6,677 nucleotides of DNA from Syntrophorhabdaceae bacterium (GTDB taxonomy: Bacteria; Desulfobacterota; Syntrophorhabdia; Syntrophorhabdales; Syntrophorhabdaceae), in the NCBI GenBank assembly GCA_026415015.1, contig JAOAHW010000056.1, positions 1 to 6,677 of the forward strand, given 5' to 3'. Shown piece by piece: positions 6,405 through 6,677 of this stretch; the first letter of the stretch is position 1, and each line of letters starts with the position of its first letter. The notes under the pieces are model-generated. The model was not told the DNA's origin. It searched no databases and was given only the letters and a program-made list of their open reading frames with translations. Position numbers and translations under genes: made by a program.

Positions 6405-6677
6405 CTACTTAGTCATCTTACTATTGATTTTATTCCCCTTTATGCTCTTTGCCTCTGAGGTGGTAAATACCCGTCCCCAGCAGGTAGGAAACAGGGTACT
6501 CTTTGAATATGACCTTATAGGTGATGAAGAGGCAGAGGTAACACTTACCCTCACCATAAATGGTAAAGTCTATACCCAGGATAATCTCCACCTTGAGGGA
6601 GATTTTGGTAAGGTCAAACCAGGCAAGAACAAAAAGATATACTGGAATGTCCTTCGAGACTTCCCAAGGGGTCTATC
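6391..6677 (+). CDS. Exported protein with N-terminal beta domain of the kind found ahead of FGE-like or caspase-like domains (3' end outside window)
   Basis: The frame is open from the ATG at 6391 to the window end, 95 complete codons. GAGG at 6378-6381 lies 9 nt upstream. Residues 1-21 form a signal peptide (hydrophobic core LVILLLILFPFMLF, likely cleavage after FA-S). The mature part starts with strands NRVLFEYDLIGDEEAEVTL and INGKVYTQDNLHLEGDFG, followed by KVKPGKNKKIYWNVLRDFPRGL. This pattern (YDL, GDxGxVxPGxxKxIxWxVLxDxP) is known from N-terminal domains of secreted proteins that continue into formylglycine-generating-enzyme-like (SUMF1) or caspase/PEGA-type modules. The catalytic part would lie beyond the window, so no activity can be assigned. 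With the preceding CARDB-like gene it forms a small group of envelope proteins in the same orientation. Confidence 0.65.
   Translation, partial: MISRSYLVILLLILFPFMLFASEVVNTRPQQVGNRVLFEYDLIGDEEAEVTLTLTINGKVYTQDNLHLEGDFGKVKPGKNKKIYWNVLRDFPRGL

Overview
This window looks like a chromosomal segment from an anaerobic bacterium of moderate GC content. Arginine is mostly AGG/AGA, isoleucine is often ATA, and short tightly packed genes follow purine-rich ribosome sites. This style, together with a siroheme-decarboxylase-like protein and a LivHMGF-plus-acyl-CoA-ligase cluster, suggests Desulfobacterota (old Deltaproteobacteria) or Nitrospirota. That placement is inference from gene content and codon style, not a sequence search.

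Bases 1 to 5002 are one operon on the + strand. The layout is livH (5' end cut off by the window), livM, livG, livF and an AMP-forming acyl-CoA ligase. Gaps are 3 nt, a 4-nt ATGA overlap, 4 nt and about 10 nt, so the five genes are almost certainly co-transcribed. Together they encode the two permeases and two ATPases of a branched-chain amino acid type (HAAT family) ABC importer, plus an enzyme that joins a carboxylic acid to CoA. No periplasmic binding protein is present in the window. The ligase as last gene suggests that the imported substrate is a carboxylic acid (aromatic, fatty or branched-chain) activated on entry, rather than an amino acid.

Bases 5003 to 5198 are non-coding and hold a plausible sigma-70-type promoter. 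It would drive a 147-residue Lrp/AsnC-like protein (5199-5642) that carries the hallmarks of the AhbA/NirD-type siroheme decarboxylase subunits, with no other haem gene visible nearby.

After a second AT-rich gap (5643-5822), the remaining genes encode secreted or envelope proteins. One is a short exported protein with a single CARDB-like beta-sandwich domain (5823-6260). It is followed by a 130-nt stretch with two very short overlapping ORFs, and then by the 5' part of another exported protein (6391 to the window end), whose N-terminal domain resembles the one found ahead of formylglycine-generating-enzyme-like or caspase-like domains. No RNA genes, CRISPR arrays, insertion sequences or convincing intrinsic terminators were seen.
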